This document shows positions 23,801 to 34,800 of a DNA stretch of 64,000 nt, one piece after another. The position numbers and the translations under genes were made by a program. Origin of the DNA: Salvator merianae (Eukaryota > Chordata > Lepidosauria > Squamata > Teiidae); assembly GCA_003586115.2 (NCBI GenBank), contig QVOM02000070.1, positions 312,219 through 376,218 on the forward strand, written 5' to 3'. Each line of letters begins with the position of its first letter. The stretch's first letter is position 1. The notes beneath the pieces were generated by a model, which saw nothing but the letters and a program-made list of their open reading frames with translations, was not told the origin of the DNA and did not search any database.

Positions 23801-26023
23801 GGAAATTGAAACCTATATAATTAGTAGAAGGAAAAGAATGTTTCTGGGTTTTGCATGGTTTCTTACCCTCCTCTGCGATTCTGTTGAAGTGTCTGCTCTA
23901 CACGAATTTTCTACTTTATTGAGCATACCTCTTTTTTTGATACATAAATTACCAGTTTGGAACATGGCACATCTTTGACTTACATCAATATCCAGGGTGT
24001 CACACACCAATCATGTGAAGAACACATAAATGACGTATGGTAAGATAGGGCTGCTGTTGCACAGCTTTTACACAAACAGAAGGAAAGTAGGCAACAAGGT
24101 GTGGAGCCCAATTTTTCCCCAAACACGGAAGTATCCTGTTATTGTGTGAACAGAGTCTGGCTGGTTGTTTTTTTTTGTTTATTGTTGTTTTTTTGTTTAT
24201 TGTTGTTTTTTTGTTGTTATTTTCCCATATTTTCCCATATTTACTTGAAAACCTGCATATGAATTGGGTGTCCCAAACCAAAAGATCTGGTAAAGATCTT
24301 TATATCTGGGGAGCTGGATAAAGATCTGATACAGGAATGGGCCATCTCTCTCCTCCACAGATTTTCCCGGACTCCAGTTCCCAACACCCTCAGCCAGCAG
24401 TCAGGGATGACTGAGCCACAAGAGTATAACAACATCTAGAACACAGACCGCAGTTCAGAAGACTCTGATCTGCCCTGCAAAGGCATCAGCTGTTGTCCAC
24501 CTGCTCCTGGGCATTGGGCTTATTTAGCACCACCATTGAAAGTGGAAGACGGTGCACTCCCCTACTTCTCTTGAAAATTTCAAATCATTATTCACCAAAT
24601 GCTGTCTTGGGTGTCGAACAGCTAGAATCTATCTACATTTGGGGTGGAACTGTCCAATAATTCAAAAATTTTAAAGAATAATTAAAGTTAATATCGGAGA
24701 TTAGTATATTTCCCTTATACCTTTCCATATATATTCCTAATGCTCTTGCAATAAGTGAAGGAAAGGAAGTAAAGTATGTATGTATATTTGTCTGTATAAT
24801 AGCAACTTAGTTAAAAATAGACTGGATTTATGTTGAAATTATAATTTATTAAAATTGTATTAATTATCTATTTTACTTTCTATAGTATTTTAGTAGTCAT
24901 TATGGTTTTTGTTTTGATTATTTCTTATTTAGATAATCATATAATTACATATAGAAAATATCTTCTGATATGGAAATAAGTAAAATTTAATTGTATTGTA
25001 TTGTTGCAAATACACTTAATTAAAATAAATTTTTAAAAAAGCCCTAGGCCCACAGAGTTTTATGCTGATCATTGTAATGAACAGTTTCAGGTGTTCTATC
25101 CAGGACGCTGCTGAAATCACAGTGTGGACCGTTCTTTGCTTTTCCTCCTCCTACCACTCTGCAAAACCAGCTTCTTGCTGGAGAAACAAGAAGCAGGGGA
25201 GTCTTTTGGGTGTAAAGGGAAGGCTGCAAAGCTTGCTGTTTATGACCGTTTGTTTGGCCTCAGGCTGCACCTGTCTTGCTTTCTTTGCCAGGCATCAATC
25301 CAACCCTAGTGACTGAAGCGGGCAGGAAGATGGAAAGCCACGGGGTTTGCAGAATCTTTAATCTGTGCATGTGTGCCCATATGCTTGGCTGTGCCTCAGT
25401 TTGAAAGAAAATGAAGTCCAGTCCCTGTGGTTAGACCAGCGGAAGGTCACAGTGCTGCACATGTAATCAGTCCTGTCAGATCTAAGGGAAGAGGGAACCG
25501 GTCAGGATACCATGGAGCCCTTCCAGGCATGATGTCACTGCTGTCCATCTCTCATTGTAACCTGCACCTTCTCCAGGGATATGGCTGGGGCCGAATGAGC
25601 CACTGGCAAAGAAAGCCTAGCGAGTCACCCTTACAATGCAGACTGAGTCCACAAACGTTCAGAGGGTGCAATAATAAACACCACGCTCAGAAGCAAACTG
25701 AACTCAGCACGCCTGAGCCAGCTGCAGTGGTTTCTGGTTCCCCTTTGATTACTACCCCCCCCTGGCAAAAAGCTAGCGCCCCTCCAACGTAGTTATGCCC
25801 CTTGCCATGGAGCGAAGGAAGGAACCCATAGGTGTAACCATGAGTGATCTGCAATCCGGACTGCTTTTGAATTTCAAAGAACAAGGCTGCAACGGTGTGA
25901 ATTCGCTTATCCTCAACGCTACCCGGGCATCACTTGTTTTCTTCTCCGCTGTAGAATTGGAAGCTCCTGTGCCAGCCGAAGGCTTGCATTTCTATTGGTT
26001 GGCAGCTTGAAGCCTGGAGTGGT
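20876..26023. other. Intergenic; mostly unassigned
   Basis: Minor items: a decayed SINE-like patch (GGGGGCTGAATCCAAGACT...TGTACCACTG, about 21370-21440); a poly-G run (22770-22781); T-rich tandem sequence with GTTTATTGTTG units (about 24165-24225); and a strongly AT-rich stretch (about 24640-25040). No gene was found. Confidence 0.4.
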
Positions 26024-26054
26024 GCGTGTGTGTGTGTGTTTGTGTGTGTGTGTA
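26024..26054. repeat. (TG)n microsatellite
   Basis: Alternating TG run with one T interruption, about 100 bp before the CpG-rich block. Confidence 0.9.
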
Positions 26055-26388
26055 CGCGTGAATAATATGTTTCTGCGGAAACAAGAGCCCAGAAAAAGGG
26101 AAGAAGCCCGAGAGAGCGAAAGTGTCAGGAAATACACGCGCACGGATTTCCTTCGGAGCTCCCATTGGACTGGCCGCCTGCGTTTGGTGTTGCTGGAGAC
26201 GCTAGGAGAGTTTGATCCTGTTTCCTTCTTTTCTCCCCTTCGAAGCGCCGCGGAGGTTTTGTAAGTAAGGGAAAACGGAGAGGAAGGGGCTCTGTCCTTG
26301 GCAGCGAGATCGGCCAGCAGAGACGTGGCTGTTGTCGGGGATGCTTCCATCTGGAGAATAGCCGAGGAGAGATTTTTGGTGGCAAATC

Positions 26389-26520
26389 ATAAGAACGCAA
26401 GAGGAGCCCTGCTGGATCAGGCCACGGCCCATCTAATCCAGCATCCTGCCTCACGCGGTGGCCCACCGCTTGCTTCTGGGCATTCTCAAGCAGAAGACAA
26501 AGGCAAAACCTTCACCAGAG
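26389..26520 (-). mobile_element. CR1-like 3' end inside the LGI4 promoter region
   Basis: Plus strand: CATAAGAACGCAAGAGGAGC, then CCTGCTGGATCAGGCCACGG and GGGCATTCTCAAGCAGAAGA. This is the same family and orientation as 4880-5465 and 63070-63545. It sits 235 bp before the start codon, inside the CpG-rich block. Confidence 0.7.
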
Positions 26521-26585
26521 CAGAAGAGAAGGCAGTCCGAGCTGGCGATCCTAATACCGCCGCTGCGGAGGAGCCCGGCGCGACC

Positions 26586-26624
26586 ATGACGGCCCCGCAC
26601 AAGAGGAGGCTGCCGCTGGAGTAA
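26586..26624 (+). promoter_or_regulatory. Upstream ORF (12 codons) ahead of the LGI4 start
   Basis: An ATG at 26586 with A at -3 opens a 12-codon frame ending in TAA at 26622-26624, 130 nt before the LGI4 ATG. If transcription starts upstream of it, this uORF would be read first and could lower translation of the main frame. Its presence in the mRNA is inferred, not shown. Confidence 0.35.
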
Positions 26625-26754
26625 AGCCAGACGCGGGCTCTGCCGGGCGCCTTGCACGGAGAGGAGAGGCGGCCCAGCGAGCCAGCGAGCGCGACTCTGC
26701 CTGCGAGGCGAACCTCTGAACTGCTTGCTTCGAGCGGCCGGAAAGCAGCAGAGG

Positions 26755-26936
26755 ATGGGGTGGCGGCAGGGGCTTGGTGGTGCCGGCGCCCACTTATTAC
26801 TCCTGCTGCTCCTGGCCGGGCAGGGCGCCGGGCAGAAAAGGAAATGCCCGCCCGGCTGTTACTGCAGCAAGGACACGGCGATTTGCGACCGCGTCAAGGA
26901 AATCCCCCGCGATCTGCCGCCGAACATCATCTACCT
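26755..26936 (+). CDS. LGI4: LGI4 exon 1: signal peptide and LRR N-terminal cap
   Basis: The start ATG at 26755 has A at -3 and G at +4. It is followed by a short polar stretch, a run of seven leucines (14-20) and a small-residue cleavage region (AGQGAGQ), which is a typical secretory signal. The [14 protein letters not shown] cap follows, with the four-cysteine LRRNT spacing. The reading frame upstream of this ATG stays open only through non-ATG codons, so this methionine is chosen. The exon ends in phase 2 at a GTAAGC donor (26937); the CT of a leucine codon is completed by the next exon. The exon lies in a CpG-rich region, as expected for a first exon. Confidence 0.95.
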
Positions 26937-29900
26937 GTAAGCGCCCTCCTGGCTTCCGCGGGAACCTCGCGGCCTTTCCAGCTGCCTCCCCTCCGACCCT
27001 CACGCACACGCCGCAGACCCGCTCTCCCTCCTGCAAAAGGTTCCCCGATCCAGGAGTGTTTCACCTTTGATTTTTCAGGTCTCTGTGTACATCTGTTCAA
27101 GGCGTACACCTGATTCCGAACCCTTCGCCTTTATGCCCAGGGGGCCACGGCTCTAATCTCCGAAGGGACGGGAATGGAAGCGACAAGACTCCCTCTCCTG
27201 GCTTCTCTCATCTTTTCCTTTTAAGTCGAATCGTGTCCCCGCACTATCAGCCGGGGGGGGGCTGCCTTTTCCGATCCCCCCGCAGTAGTTAAGAAATTGA
27301 GGTGGGCGGGCGGCTGGGCAGGAGGGACCTACTCCCCGGAGAACTGGCCATTTTGACTCAGGAGGTGTTTTCTTCCCCTCTTTCCCTGTCCTTGCTGGAA
27401 GTCAGTTGGCATCTTTGGTGTGTTGTATGTTTTAAAATGTTGTTATTAATATTTTTTTAAGGATGTATCAGCATAGATTCAAAAAACCAGCTCAAAAGCA
27501 GCTGAGAGGTGATAGCATGCCGCACTAATGTTCCCTTCCCTCCTCTTCTCTACATTAAAGGCCAGACAATGTGTTTTGGAAATGCATTTTCTGGTCTTTT
27601 ACATGGATTAAGACACCATGTAGGACAGTCAGTGTGTGTGAGTGTGTGTGTGTGTGTAAGAAGGTGCTATTTTCACCAGCTCGTGAACACACACACACAC
27701 ACTTATCTTATAGTGCAGGAATGGGGGATCCCTGCGTTTTTGCTGTTAAGGTTGGGGCACCAGCTGGTCAACCTGCAGGTCCTCCATCTGTCTCCCAGTT
27801 TGTGTTGGTGGAGCCTAGAGAGAGGGAGGAATCATCCCACCCACCTGTTTGAAGATCACTCACTCACAAGAAGTATTGTCTACTAGTGAGCATCCCCCAG
27901 CTGAACACTGGACCAGACGATCAAGGACCCCTATTGGACAAGCATATTGTTATTTTAATCTTTTATATGTAATACCGACTTTTTAGTTCTTTTTTAAAAC
28001 TGTCGTATTACTGGTTTTATTATTGCTTTTAATGGAGCTGAACTAAACTGCACCAAAATACTTATATTAATAAGATCCAGATTCTTTTTTGGTTTGTACT
28101 CAGTATCGGGTCGAATCTGGTATTCTGGGACCTTTAGGTTTAGGGCCGATGATCACTCCACCCGAGAAGCATCTCCCAATCTCTTCTGAGCAGCCGAGAA
28201 GCAGGCGTCTGGGGCCAACCTCCTGGAAACAGGCCTCAGTTGTTGTCATTAGGGACCATCAAGTCATTTTCGGCTCTCGGTGGTCCCGTAGGCACATCCA
28301 CATGAACTTTCGTAGCAGCTACGGAAGTGGTTTGCTGTCACCTTCTGCTGGAAGATGCCAAGGACTGAACCTGTGACTTTCGGCTTTCCAGACAATTGCT
28401 CCAGCCCTCCCAGCCGCAGGGAGACAAGGATTTTTATAGGCGTCCATTGGGGCTGGTGGAGTGGAGGGCAAAGTGATTAAAAAGAAGTGGTGTTAGGGGA
28501 CAGGATAAGGCGGATTTGGTAGGCGAGGCATTATGAAGGTTGTCGTTCCACGCAAGGCCCCCATTGGACCTGGTGGATTAGGCATGCGTTAGCCAATCAG
28601 CCGCTGAGTATGGTGGGGCATTGCGCCCTTTGTCCTAGTGGCCGAACTGCGCCTGAAAGCACTCCATTGCGTGAAACCTTGCTATGTAAGGAATGTGGAA
28701 ACGTTTTAAACCTCTAGCTGCTGTCTAAAGGTGAGCGAAAGCAAAGGAGGGCTGAGGTAGCCTTAACTGCCTTTTTTCCCCCTGCAGCAAGGAGTTCTTT
28801 AGAGCCAATTTTTCAGCTTATTAACTGGGAAACTGTTGGCGTTGCTGACATCTGAGCTTCTCTCAGGCTGGGCAGGGTCACGTCAGGTGCTGACAGGGCA
28901 AACGGAGCCGTCCCTCTCGGGGCCCTGCCGCTGTGCCAACAATCGCGGAGCTGGCATCTTTCCTCACATCTTCTCCTTTTCCTTTCTCTCCCTCCCCCGT
29001 ACCCCCTCCCTCTGCAGGAATATTTTCCGCTCAGGAATCACTGAGATCCTAGAGGGCAGTTTCCAACACCTGCCAGCTCTTCAGCTGCTGTAAGGACCCT
29101 GACACCTCAGTTGTGAGTGGTGTGTGCGTCAAAGAGTTGCATCCGCAGGTGTCCATTTTTGTTGCTTGTCTATGGCGCACAGGCATCTGCCTCTGTTTAC
29201 CCAGCTGCCTCCCCACCGGCGTGTCCTTTAACGTGCCTCTTCGCATGCAATCCCCAGTGAATTCGTGCTGCTTTGCTTTGACTGAGTGGGCAAGGGCATG
29301 CATCCACCCTTTGATGTGTGAACGGCATGGGATTCGATCTTCCTGTCGACTTTTTTATTTATCTGTTCATCTGATTATGTTGTGGTCCTCATTCCAACCT
29401 GCCTGGTTGCTGCCCTGATGTTGCTGGACTACAATTCCCATCAAACCTGATCAGTGTTCAAGCTGGCTGGGGCTGGTGAGAGTTGGAGTCAAAGCAATAT
29501 CTATAAGGACAACAGGCTGGGGGATTCTGGCCAGTTCAGCAGTTAACTGGTTCATATATATAATATAAAATATAATCGATATAGATCTGGATATAGATAA
29601 ATAGACAGATAGATAGATAGATAGATAGATATGTCATGACTGTTCTACCATCTCTCTGCTTGCAAATAGAGTCTAAAGTAAAACATCAGATCAATACAAT
29701 ATTCAAACAGGTTATGAAATTATGACATCAAAGAGAAATCACTTTCATTTTGGTCCCAAAAACCTGTGGGAAGAGATGAGGTTTCAGACTTCTCCTATAG
29801 GCAAGAAGCCTGAAAACTATTCTGATCTCTGTTGGGAAGGGATTCAACACACACACTACCATTTTTTAAATAAAAGTTCTTGTGCCAACTTAAAGGAGAT

Positions 29901-31806
29901 ATTCTCTCCTGTTCAAGGTACATAAAGAGGATTGCATTTCATAGGTAACACATAGATCCATCATCTTAAAACTCCCATGCAAAGTTGTTTCCCTCCCTAG
30001 ACGGAGGGCTGTTCCCTAAAGTTGAAAGCAGAGTTAACCAAGTCATCAATCAGTTTAGGGACTCATAGTCATGCCTTTAATCAAGTCAGATTTGTCAGTG
30101 TCTCGGTCTACAGATAGCATCACTGTGTTTTCCACAAGTGTAGAATTTTATATGGCCTTTTGCTTGTTAGCAGGTCAGGAGTTTCAGTATGTCCATAGCC
30201 CTTTCTCCACTGGGTCTTATTCCAGAATATATCCTGGAATAGGGGCCTGCCATAGTCTGCACTTGTATGTAGACCGCAGACCGCTAATCTGGGATATATC
30301 CTGGAATAAGACCCAATGTGGAAAAGACCAATGTAATGTTTCTAGTGAAGACATCCACATGTGACAGCATGTGTCTGTGCACTTCTATTAGCATGCTTAT
30401 TACATGTATTGACTGATTTAAAATATTTATATACCACTTCCTATTAAAATATCATCTTGAGGAAGTTTATATAATGTAGAGAATAAAAACACCTAAAATC
30501 ATAATAGTTATATTAAAGTATGATTAAAATGAAGGATGGTGGAAATAAACAAACATTCACTCTGGAAAGGCGTGGGTAAAAAGAGAAGTCTTCAGGCAGC
30601 ACTTAAAAACCAGAAGTGTAGACTTCCTCCCGATACCAGAAGGAAGACTATTCCAGAGAGTGGGTGCCAGCACCAAGAAGGCATGACAGCAGGCCGTCAT
30701 AAGATGACATTCAGTGATTTTTGGTACCTGCAGCAGAATCTCGCTGAAGATCTTAATGATCTCCCAGGTCTACACTGAGAGAGGCGGTCTGCCAAGGAAG
30801 CTGGTCCCAAATGGTAAAGGGCCTTGTACGCCAAAGATAAAACCTTGAATCTGACCCACTAGTTAACTGGCAACCAATGCAGGTGCTTAGGCGCAGGCAT
30901 GATACGGGCACGGCAAGGTGCCCACTCAGCAACCTAGCTACCACATTTTGCACTAGGCACAGCTTCCAGATCGGGTAAAAGGGCAGCCCCACAAACCAGA
31001 TGTGCCTGTATGCACTGATAACCCTTGATCTGGAAATCTTCTAATCATGTACAGAAGCGACCTGTTTCTACATTGTCCATGGATTCACTCTGTACACGGC
31101 CAGAGGAACTGGCTTCCGTATTATATCATGTATTCTAAAGCTGATCTGTAGTACTGAAAAACAGATGGAGAAGGCGGAGAACTATTTCTACTTCTGGCTC
31201 AGAACAGAAATAAAGCATTTAGCAAAATAGACCTGGAGCCACATTCAGGGTGCCCTGCTGGGTATCTTTATTAAGGAGGGTTGCTCCAATCTATTTCCTT
31301 CCTGCCATCTCTCCCCACAAATGTCAGAGCGCCCAAAATGTTCATGCCATTGAGATAATTCCCCAGCAACCATGACATCTGTTCAGTGCAAAGCATGGAC
31401 CCCAAACCTTGAACTGTTATGATTTCAATAGCAGTAAAAATCTCATTATTGTGTCTTCTCCACCCTCTGGGTCATCTTTCTTTCTTTACAGAGAATGTAA
31501 CCTGTCAGAATGTTAGTCCAATGCTTTTTGGGTTGGAACTTGGTTGCCCTCCCTTTCATATTTCCCAGTGTCTGACCTGCCTGCTTCTCCCCCCCAATTC
31601 CCCATCCCTAGCTTGATCTCTTACAACTCCCTGGAACTGATCGGGGACGACGCCTTTGTGGGACTCGTACACCTGGAGCATCTGTGAGTGTGCAAAAGTG
31701 TGGACGGGTCGGTCATCATAGAGGGCTGGGGGTAGGCATGCAAATTTAGTAGGAGGCACGTCAACAGTTGATGGAAGTCCGTGGGTTGTAATGAATTGCT
31801 ATTACA

Positions 31807-31839
<33 letters not shown>

Positions 31840-34800
31840 AAGAGTGTGTGGATTCAGGAGAGTGACAGTTTGTGATAAATAAATGGGGGAGAGTTATCAA
31901 TGGTTGATTTCTTTGGGGACAGACTTTTCCAGTCTAGAGTTGGCCAGATGTCTTGCACTGCAATTCCCATCAGCTTCCATCTGCAGTCCAAAAACATTTG
32001 GAAAGCACAAGACTGGGGAAGCTAGAGGTAGGAGGCAAACTCATTTTGCTGCAGAACAATCACTGACTTCTTCTTTAAAGGCACTGAAGAAGAAGCAATG
32101 AGCACCCTTTAAGAATAGCCAAACGATAGTCCTGATGTTGCCAAATAAAAATATTATGAATGCTAGCTAGTCTGGTCAGTGAGAAGGAATGATGAAGGCC
32201 CTAGTTCAACAATATCTGGAGGATTGGTGTTGGGCAACCCCTTCTTTAGTTGATTAATTAAGGAATTAATGACTAGATAATTAATCTTTGTTTCTGTGTA
32301 ATTATATTTCTGTGGATTCCATTCATCTTTGCTGTTTTAGTAAGTTTGATGTAGAAACACAGCTTTGCCTTCTATATTCCCTGGATTGGTTTAGATGTAA
32401 CAGAACAGATGAGCCCTGGTTCTCATACACTCTGTGTTTTGCCCCTTCTCTTTCACACTGCATGCCCCTTGGAGGTGGACAATCTGTGTCTTGATGCTTT
32501 CTAACTGGATTCCAAACGCAGCCCAGTTTGTGATTTGCTGGCAAACTGTGGTTTGCACAGTCATAGATTGTTCCAGATAACTGAACTGTTTTTATTACTT
32601 ATATTAAAATAGTAACCCAACAATGAATTCAGATGACTGATTAATAAATGCAGCCAACTGATATGCATTGTAAGGGATCACCTAGAAAAAGAAATATTTT
32701 TTAGGAAGCTGAAATTAAACATCAGTGTCACTTTTTGCTTTAATTTACAGAGGAGATGATTTCTACAAAGGAAGCCTACATCCAAGAAGTTGTTTCCCTC
32801 TAGATATAAAACCATGCTCTAGAGTTTATGTCACAGGCAGAAAGGCTACCAGAGGCCATTTAAGTTAGGTATGTGAGAAGAAGTCCAAGTCTGCAAAAGA
32901 AAGATGTGTGAAGGAAAAAAACCACCAAGTCCATTCATGTTGGGTCAAACCATGGTTTGATGTTATCTCTGACCCTGATCATGAATATTTGTCCAAGTCC
33001 CTTTCTGCACAGGGCCTTATTCCGGATCATTCTCGGAATAGGGGCCTGCCATTTGCATACTAGTGTAGACCACAACAGGCCCACTTACCTGCGTGTCCGG
33101 TGAGGTGTATAGAGTATCACCTTGCTGGGGATGAAAAGAAAAACAAAAGCAGTGGGGCGGGTACTTGGCTGGCTCCCAGAAGCCCCCAGCAAGGCAATCT
33201 TATATGCACTTTGCCAGATGTGAAGGTAAGTAGGCATTTGCAGCACTCCTCTGGTGGGTCACAGTAAGAAGGAATGCCAGGATCTTTTTTTATTTTGTAT
33301 TTTGCCTCTTGCTGTCTACAGACAACCTAAAAGATAGCTGTGTGAACATGCTTCCACGTATTCTAGTGTCAGCAAATGTGGCCTTCTACTCTCTCAGAGT
33401 CAAGCTGGATGTGACCTTAAGGGGATGAATAATTTAACAAACCTGGGTTGCATTCTTTAAATAGTAGTGGAGTGTGTGCGTAAAGGGCAATCAAGGATCT
33501 AGATTATGTGACATGAGGACAGAATTGACCTTTTCCCCTTGCTTGCCTTCAGATCCTGCTTTTTAACCAGTCCCAGTGGGGATGAAAAACTGTGCAATGT
33601 TTATGTCCCGTTAATTTTCAGTTCCTGCAGCTCAACTGTATATTCTGATTTCTGCAGGGACTTTTCCCTGGAGGCTGTCGCAAATTTGTGAAATCATACT
33701 ACATAACCCTTTTCCCCCCAAGCTGCATACAAAATAAATATACCTACACTTTAATTTAGCTACCAGAGAGAGTTGCTCCATCCATACTGTTATGGGTCAA
33801 ATATCAGCAATGAGACACATTGAATGAATGCAAATTTAATGTACAGGCTAGCTTGCCGCAGGTCTACAAGCCAACAGCTGTCTCCTTTCTTCCACTGTCC
33901 TGCAAGGACAGCTTCCGGTTAGAGAAGCCCTTTGACATCTCCTAGGCAGAGAACTTGCTTTGCATGCAGGACTTCCCAGGCTCGATCCAAGGGGCTCCAG
34001 ATAGCATTGGAGAAGAACAAGGCTTGAAATCACGAAGAGCTCCTGACAGTCTTTATAAACTACAGCGGTTTCTTCACATTCCATCTGAGTCCGGGGAACA
34101 CTGATTCCATATACCAGCCCAGAATGGTGCTGGTCACACAGGCGTCACAGCTAGATCACGGGAGGTGGGCAGACGGCATGTCTTCCATGTTGGGGATTAG
34201 TGGGGAGTGCATTTCAGTGGCACACCATACCACACAGCTGAAATGCACACTCTCAGAAGCCCCGAGGCTAGGGACTTTTGTTCCTAGCCCTCAGATGCAT
34301 GGGTGTGTGTGTGGGGGGGGGGGTCCATGAAGCTTGTGCAAGATTTGAGGCTGCTATGTAGGCTAATCTGGATCAGGGCCATTGGTACAGATGGCGCTAA
34401 TCCCACCCACACGTTCCATGGTCTGGATCAGTAGTCCTGGCAGAAAGGACCTAGGTCCCTTTGAAGTTATAGGGATTTTATCAGTTTCCAAAGAATTCAG
34501 ATGTTTATGCTGGACCTCTGTCATTAAGTCTAAACTTTGTGCAAAGTTACTTTCTACAAATAAGGCCACTGTGCTTCTGTATTCCAAGTAATTTCCCCCA
34601 TTTTTCTCAACATTTTCATCCTAAAATTACTGAGCCATTGCATGATTGTTAGACCTGCGCAGGGATTTATTTATCTTCCCATATCTTCTTGGACATACAG
34701 ACACCAATTTTGTTTTAATATCTTCTGAAAGACGAGACGTCATCCAAATTTCAGGTGCAGGGAGTGCAGAATTTCCCTTATTGTTGAGAATCTACCTTAC

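Larger units (their letters stand above)
26120..27330 (+). promoter_or_regulatory. CpG-rich promoter and first-exon region of LGI4
   Basis: CpG density rises sharply around exon 1, unlike the AT-rich intergenic sequence to the left. Inverted CCAAT boxes (ATTGG) occur near 25995 and 26165, and no clear TATA box precedes the start codon. The pattern fits a CpG-island promoter. The transcription start cannot be placed from sequence alone. A CR1-like fragment (about 26389-26520) interrupts the upstream half. Confidence 0.6.
26937..29017 (+). other. LGI4 intron 1
   Basis: Contains the 3' half of the CpG island, the interspersed repeat shared with 2395-2545 (27480-27620), TG/AC microsatellites, a SINE-like fragment (28244-28410) and a moderately CpG-rich patch with a CCAAT motif (about 28440-28700). 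Confidence 0.7.
29090..31611 (+). other. LGI4 intron 2
   Basis: Holds a GATA microsatellite, a palindromic MITE (30203-30335) and an old LINE-like repeat (30540-31000). The remainder is unassigned. Confidence 0.7.
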
